Below are positions 60,848 to 64,000 of a DNA stretch of 64,000 nucleotides, one piece after another. Within the stretch, counting starts at the first letter, position 1, and the number at the start of each line of letters is the position of its first letter. A program made the translations under genes and the position numbers. The notes below the pieces were generated by a model. It made no database searches and was not told the origin of the DNA. It saw only the letters and a program-made list of their open reading frames with translations. The stretch lies in contig JBFWQA010000004.1 in NCBI GenBank assembly GCA_050249695.1, positions 124,001 through 188,000 on the forward strand. The letters are read 5' to 3'. Source of the DNA: JACKJP01 sp050249695 (GTDB taxonomy: Bacteria; Pseudomonadota; Alphaproteobacteria; Rhizobiales; Tepidamorphaceae).

Positions 60848-61678
60848 ATGAAAACCTGCATGAAACGAGATGGCGTCCTGCTGCTTGCCGCTATGGTGCT
60901 GATGGCGGCGGAGCCCGCCGCGGCGCAGATGTCCGCCGGCGCGCCGCTTGCCACCGCATGGCAGAAGGGCGAGAGCAGCAAATTGCGCCTCATTGCCGGT
61001 GATACCACCGGCAGTGTCTGGACGGCTGTCCTGCAGGTCTCTCTCGACGCAGGGTGGAAGACCTACTGGCGCAACCCGGGCGATTCGGGTGTCCCGCCGC
61101 GCTTCGATTTCGCCGGCTCGGACAATGTCGAACGGGCTCAGGTGCGCTTTCCGAGCCCGCACAGATTCAGCGACACATATGGCGATTCCATCGGCTACAA
61201 GGACTCCGTTGCGTTTCCGATCGAGGTTGCGCCCGCCGATGACGGCCGTCCTGTGCGGCTCTCGGTCAAGTTCGACTACGCCGTATGCGAGAAGATCTGC
61301 GTGCCCGCCAGCGCCAGCCTGTCGATTCGGCTTGCGCCGGGCCGCCCCGATCTGGCCGGCGAGGTCGCTGCGGCCTTCAAGACCGTTCCGGTTCGCGATG
61401 ATGGTGATCGCCTTCGGGCAAGGAGTGGCGAGGGTGACAGTCTCATCCTGCTCTTCGACGCGCCGCAAGGGGCACGCGACGTCGATCTGTTCGCCGAGCC
61501 CCCGGAGGGGTGGTACCTTTCCCTGCCCAGGCCGGTGGGCCGCGACGAGGGAGGTCGTTACCGGTTCACGCTCTCGCTGGCGGGGCGCAAGGAAGGCGCC
61601 TTTGTGGCCGGGGAGCGTTTTACGCTGACCGGCGTTTCCGACAAGGGAGCGTTCGAACGTACGCTGACGCTCGACTAG
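60848..61678 (+). CDS. DsbD-alpha-like exported protein (thiol-disulfide interchange)
   Basis: A 276-residue protein with a signal peptide (residues 1-29, ...AEPAAAQ) and a mature part resembling the N-terminal domain of DsbD. The key pair is in YAVCEKICVPA. The transmembrane and thioredoxin parts of DsbD are missing, so it is the stand-alone periplasmic alpha domain, likely passing electrons from a DsbD/CcdA-type partner encoded elsewhere. GGAGGG lies before ATG 60848. Confidence 0.85.
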   Translation: MKTCMKRDGVLLLAAMVLMAAEPAAAQMSAGAPLATAWQKGESSKLRLIAGDTTGSVWTAVLQVSLDAGWKTYWRNPGDSGVPPRFDFAGSDNVERAQVRFPSPHRFSDTYGDSIGYKDSVAFPIEVAPADDGRPVRLSVKFDYAVCEKICVPASASLSIRLAPGRPDLAGEVAAAFKTVPVRDDGDRLRARSGEGDSLILLFDAPQGARDVDLFAEPPEGWYLSLPRPVGRDEGGRYRFTLSLAGRKEGAFVAGERFTLTGVSDKGAFERTLTLD

Positions 61679-61740
61679 AGCTGGGTGCAGCGTCTATCAC
61701 TGCTGAACCAGACCAATCCAAAGCAAGAGGAAGAATCATC

Positions 61741-62220
61741 ATGATAGCCATTGGCGATCGCCTGCCCGAAATGGAACTGATCATTGTGACCGGCGAGGGC
61801 CGCGACAAGACGACGACGTCCGAACTCTTCGGGGGCAAGCAAACGGCTCTCTTTGCGGTGCCCGGCGCCTTCACCAAGGGGTGCACCGAAACCCATCTGC
61901 CGAGCTTTCTGGACAATATCGACAAGTTCGTCGCCAAGGGCGTCGACCAGATCGTCTGTCTCGCCGTCAACGACGCCTCCGTCCTCGAAGCCTGGGCCAA
62001 GAGCACCGGGAGCCACGGAAAGATAACCTTCCTCGCCGATGGCTCCGGCCACCTTACCCACAAGATGGGGTTGGAGGCCGACATGTCGAAGGGTGGCATG
62101 GGCATACGTTCGCGCCGCTATTCGATGCTCATCGACGACGGCGTCATCAAGCATTTCAATCTGGAAAAGACGCCCGCTGTGGAAATCAGCGACGGCGGAA
62201 CGCTGCTCGGGCTGATGTAG
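61741..62220 (+). CDS. Peroxiredoxin, PRX5-like (AhpE/atypical 2-Cys type)
   Basis: A 159-residue peroxiredoxin. The peroxidatic site is PGAFTKGCTETHLPSF (Cys48), with the family's Thr and a conserved Arg in GIRSRRYSMLIDDG. A second Cys is in QIVCLAVND. It reduces peroxides with a thiol donor, commonly glutathione/glutaredoxin in this class. It converges on rnhA with only two bases between. Confidence 0.94.
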   Translation: MIAIGDRLPEMELIIVTGEGRDKTTTSELFGGKQTALFAVPGAFTKGCTETHLPSFLDNIDKFVAKGVDQIVCLAVNDASVLEAWAKSTGSHGKITFLADGSGHLTHKMGLEADMSKGGMGIRSRRYSMLIDDGVIKHFNLEKTPAVEISDGGTLLGLM

Positions 62221-62222
62221 GA

Positions 62223-62675
62223 TCAGGCCGGCTTGAACGGCGCCATGCCGGCGCGCGCCAGCGCGTCGGCACGTTCGTTTTCGGGGTGGCCGGCATGGCC
62301 CTTCACCCAGTGCCAGCGCACCTCATGGCGGGCCATCGCCGCATCGAGCGCCTGCCATAGATCGACGTTCTTCACAGGCTTCTTGTCGGCGGTACGCCAC
62401 TGCCTGCGCTTCCAGGCGTGGATCCATTCCAAGATACCGTTGCGCAGGTAGGCGCTGTCGGTATGCAGTTCGACCACGCTCGGCCTTTTCAGGGCGCTGA
62501 GTGCCTCGATCGCCGCGCGCATTTCCATCCTGTTGTTGGTCGTCAGCGCCTCGCCGCCCGAGAGTTCCTTCTCGTGCTTCCCATAGCGCAGGACGGCGCC
62601 CCAGCCACCGGGTCCGGGGTTTCCCGAACAGGCGCCATCGGTGAAAATTTCCACATGCGTCGGCGTGGCGCTCAT
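62223..62675 (-). CDS. rnhA: Ribonuclease HI
   Basis: A 150-residue RNase HI that degrades RNA in RNA-DNA hybrids. The acidic metal site is complete: IFTDGACSGNPGPGGW (Asp), NNRMEMRAAIEAL (Glu), LHTDSAYL (Asp) and the C-terminal NERADALA (Asp). Its ATG overlaps the ispH stop (ATGA), so it is coupled to ispH. Confidence 0.98.
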   Translation of the reverse strand: MSATPTHVEIFTDGACSGNPGPGGWGAVLRYGKHEKELSGGEALTTNNRMEMRAAIEALSALKRPSVVELHTDSAYLRNGILEWIHAWKRRQWRTADKKPVKNVDLWQALDAAMARHEVRWHWVKGHAGHPENERADALARAGMAPFKPA

Positions 62676-63649
62676 TCGGCGGCGGCCATCGCTTCACGCA
62701 AGGGGCGGGGAAGGTTGAAGGACACCGTTTCCTCGGCGGTGGAGACCGTCTCGATGTCGATTTCGTAGCGCTCCGCGAAGGCGCCGATCACTTCCTCCAC
62801 CAGCATTTCGGGGGCCGAGGCGCCGGCCGTGATGCCGATCGAGGAGATATCCGACAGGAGCGACCAGTCGAGGTCGCCGGCATGCTGGATCAGCGAGGAC
62901 ACCGGGCACCCGGCACGTTTGGCGACCTCGACGAGGCGTTGCGAGTTGGAGCTGTTCGGCGCGCCGACGACGACGACCGCGTCGACCCGGGGCGCGACCG
63001 CCTTTACGGCGTCCTGCCGGTTGGTCGTCGCGTAGCAGATATCCTCCCGGTGCGGCCCGACGATCTCGGGGAAGCGCCGTTTGAGAATCGCGACCATTTC
63101 CGCCGTATCGTCGACGCTGAGCGTGGTCTGGGTGATATAGGCAAGGCACGACGGATCGGCGGGCGATATGGCTTCCGCGTCGGCGGCGGTCTCCACCAGC
63201 CGCACCGAGCCGGGCGGCAGCTGGCCCATCGTTCCGACGACCTCGGGATGGCCCGCATGACCGATCAGGATGATCTCGCGTCCGCGCCTGTGATGCAGCT
63301 CGGCTTCCTTGTGCACCTTGGATACGAGCGGACACGTCGCATCGAGATAGAACATGTTCCGGCCCGCCGCTTCCTCGGGAACGCGTTTGGGAACCCCGTG
63401 CGCGGAGAAGATGACCGGGCGATCGGTGTCGGGCACCTGTTCCAGTTCCTCGACGAATACCGCGCCCTTGCGCTTCAGATCGTCGACCACGAAACGGTTG
63501 TGGACGATTTCGTGACGGACATAGATCGGCGGCCCGTATGTCTTGAGCGCCAGCTCGACGATCTGAATCGCCCTGTCGACGCCGGCGCAGAAGCCGCGCG
63601 GCGAGCACAGGAGGATCTTGAGCGGCGGTTTGCTGGTCATCTCGGGCAT
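62672..63649 (-). CDS. ispH: 4-hydroxy-3-methylbut-2-enyl diphosphate reductase
   Basis: A 325-residue Fe-S enzyme, last step of the MEP isoprenoid pathway. The three cluster cysteines are in SPRGFCAGVDRA, DATCPLVSKVH and ICYATTNRQ, and TTN with the active-site Glu is conserved. Two Met starts are near (63649 MPEMTSK and 63640 MTSKPPL), neither with a strong ribosome-binding site; I use the first. It overlaps rnhA by ATGA. No thrB lies between them, unlike the order I recall for other Hyphomicrobiales. Confidence 0.97.
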   Translation of the reverse strand: MPEMTSKPPLKILLCSPRGFCAGVDRAIQIVELALKTYGPPIYVRHEIVHNRFVVDDLKRKGAVFVEELEQVPDTDRPVIFSAHGVPKRVPEEAAGRNMFYLDATCPLVSKVHKEAELHHRRGREIILIGHAGHPEVVGTMGQLPPGSVRLVETAADAEAISPADPSCLAYITQTTLSVDDTAEMVAILKRRFPEIVGPHREDICYATTNRQDAVKAVAPRVDAVVVVGAPNSSNSQRLVEVAKRAGCPVSSLIQHAGDLDWSLLSDISSIGITAGASAPEMLVEEVIGAFAERYEIDIETVSTAEETVSFNLPRPLREAMAAAE

Positions 63650-63745
63650 AGATGGCTTTAATCGGGTCGGGCTGCAAGTCTTGTCAAGTCGCCGCAGCCA
63701 GGCCGCGACCTCCACGCAAGTGTGGGCAATCACCGCGCGGGCTGT

Positions 63746-63751
63746 TATAAC
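63746..63751 (+). promoter_or_regulatory. Candidate -10 element of the lipoprotein gene
   Basis: TGTTATAAC contains TATAAC at 63746-63751, about 70 bases before the ATG at 63822. The -35 at the 17-base position (TGGGCA) is poor. Listed as weak evidence only. Confidence 0.3.
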
Positions 63752-63821
63752 GTCCGCGCCCGGCGCGCCGCCGCCGTCGGCGGCCCAGAATGCTCATTCG
63801 GATTTGCTCTAAGTGACTCGC

Positions 63822-64000
63822 ATGATTTCAAATGCTTTCGTGGCTCGGCCGTCCCGTATCGCCGGGACGATAGCCACATTTTTCTGCCTCGCGCTTGCCG
63901 CATGCGGCGGCCCCGTATCGGAGAACATGCCGCGCGCCGGCGCCGTGGGCGACCGGCTTGGCGGCATGTTTGAGCCGCGCCAGCGCGAATTGCCCAAGCC
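63822..64000 (+). CDS. N-terminal part of a lipoprotein, cut by window edge
   Basis: The frame opens at ATG 63822 and stays open to the window end. It starts MISNAFVARPSRIAGT and has a hydrophobic stretch ending in the lipobox LALAAC at about residues 23-28 followed by GG, so lipidation at Cys28 is expected. The visible mature part (GGPVSENMPRAGAVGDRLGGM) is not a recognised domain. It diverges from ispH. Confidence 0.7.
   Translation, partial: MISNAFVARPSRIAGTIATFFCLALAACGGPVSENMPRAGAVGDRLGGMFEPRQRELPK

Noticed and set aside
62683..63700. CTTGAC (63683-63688, minus strand) as an ispH promoter
   Set aside because: The -35 is perfect but the hexamer 17 bases on is CCGATT, too poor to support a call; it would also give almost no leader.

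Overview
The window is a gene-dense (61 protein genes, two cut by the window ends), GC-rich chromosomal segment from an alphaproteobacterium, most likely of the order Hyphomicrobiales (Rhizobiales). The evidence is the gene content and order (ribF-ileS-lspA-M16-M16; ctaC-ctaD-ctaB-coxF-ctaG-ctaE-DUF983-surf1; PmbA-CysQ-DUF4170-DUF374-waaA-lpxK), families largely confined to that group (DUF2093, DUF4170, DUF6101-like, IalB-like), a rhizobial-type CTTGAC-N17-CTATTT promoter and CIRCE at groES, a PHO box, and an IleRS that has lost its C-terminal zinc finger. Family or genus cannot be decided. I see no rRNA, tRNA, CRISPR array, prophage or insertion sequence. Almost all of it is core genome.

Layout. 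0-2.3 kb: a start-only fragment at the left edge, then a minus-strand module of an Rrf2 regulator, a TauE/SafE exporter and a DoxX protein, with a five-copy 14-nt tandem repeat and an inverted repeat between regulator and exporter. 2.3-4.5 kb: groES-groEL with promoter, CIRCE, a long intergenic hairpin and a terminator. 4.6-9 kb: signalling genes (an NtrC-type sigma-54 activator with an odd receiver domain, a divergent membrane protein with a degenerate EAL domain, a HAD hydrolase and a CheY). 9.1-21.6 kb: a plus-strand housekeeping run (MaoC, ribF, ileS, lspA, DUF3035-like, a protease pair, pgi, mutL, Nudix). 21.7-29.2 kb: phosphate transporter with PHO box, rRNA/tRNA modification (rsmD, RluB type, tadA), patatin, purD, xseA, DUF2093. 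29.2-36.5 kb: a tightly packed minus-strand envelope operon (pmbA, cysQ-type, DUF4170, MsbA-type ABC exporter, DUF374 acyltransferase, waaA, lpxK). 36.7-47 kb: DUF6101-like, an SLC13-type transporter, ubiA, rsmE, gshA, DUF937, a Kef-type antiporter, tldD and an IalB-like protein. 47.4-53.8 kb: the aa3 cytochrome oxidase operon with its heme, copper and SURF1 assembly factors. 53.9-60 kb: thrC, a processing-peptidase-like M16, a GNAT and a large PAS-GGDEF-EAL protein. 60-64 kb: YqgE, a DsbD-alpha-like protein, peroxiredoxin, rnhA, ispH and the start of a lipoprotein gene.

Functional themes: lipid A/Kdo completion and export (lpxK, waaA, MsbA type, DUF374), respiratory complex IV and its cofactors (cta genes, ubiA for quinone), thiol and sulfur handling (Rrf2-TauE-DoxX, gshA, Kef, CysQ, peroxiredoxin, DsbD-like), protein folding and proteolysis (GroESL, three M16 proteins, TldD/TldE), and cyclic-di-GMP signalling with two proteins whose signature motifs are partly lost.

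The most notable signals are: (i) a roughly 320-bp block of much lower GC and foreign codon choice inside the editing domain of ileS, which looks like a recombination patch in an essential gene; (ii) the 14-nt tandem repeat plus operator-like palindrome of the Rrf2-TauE-DoxX module; (iii) a PHO box lying over the apparent ATG of the phosphate transporter, which relocates the start to a TTG; and (iv) a long hairpin that uses the last codons of groES. I did not find a wholly new multi-gene system; the Rrf2-TauE-DoxX module is the nearest candidate.
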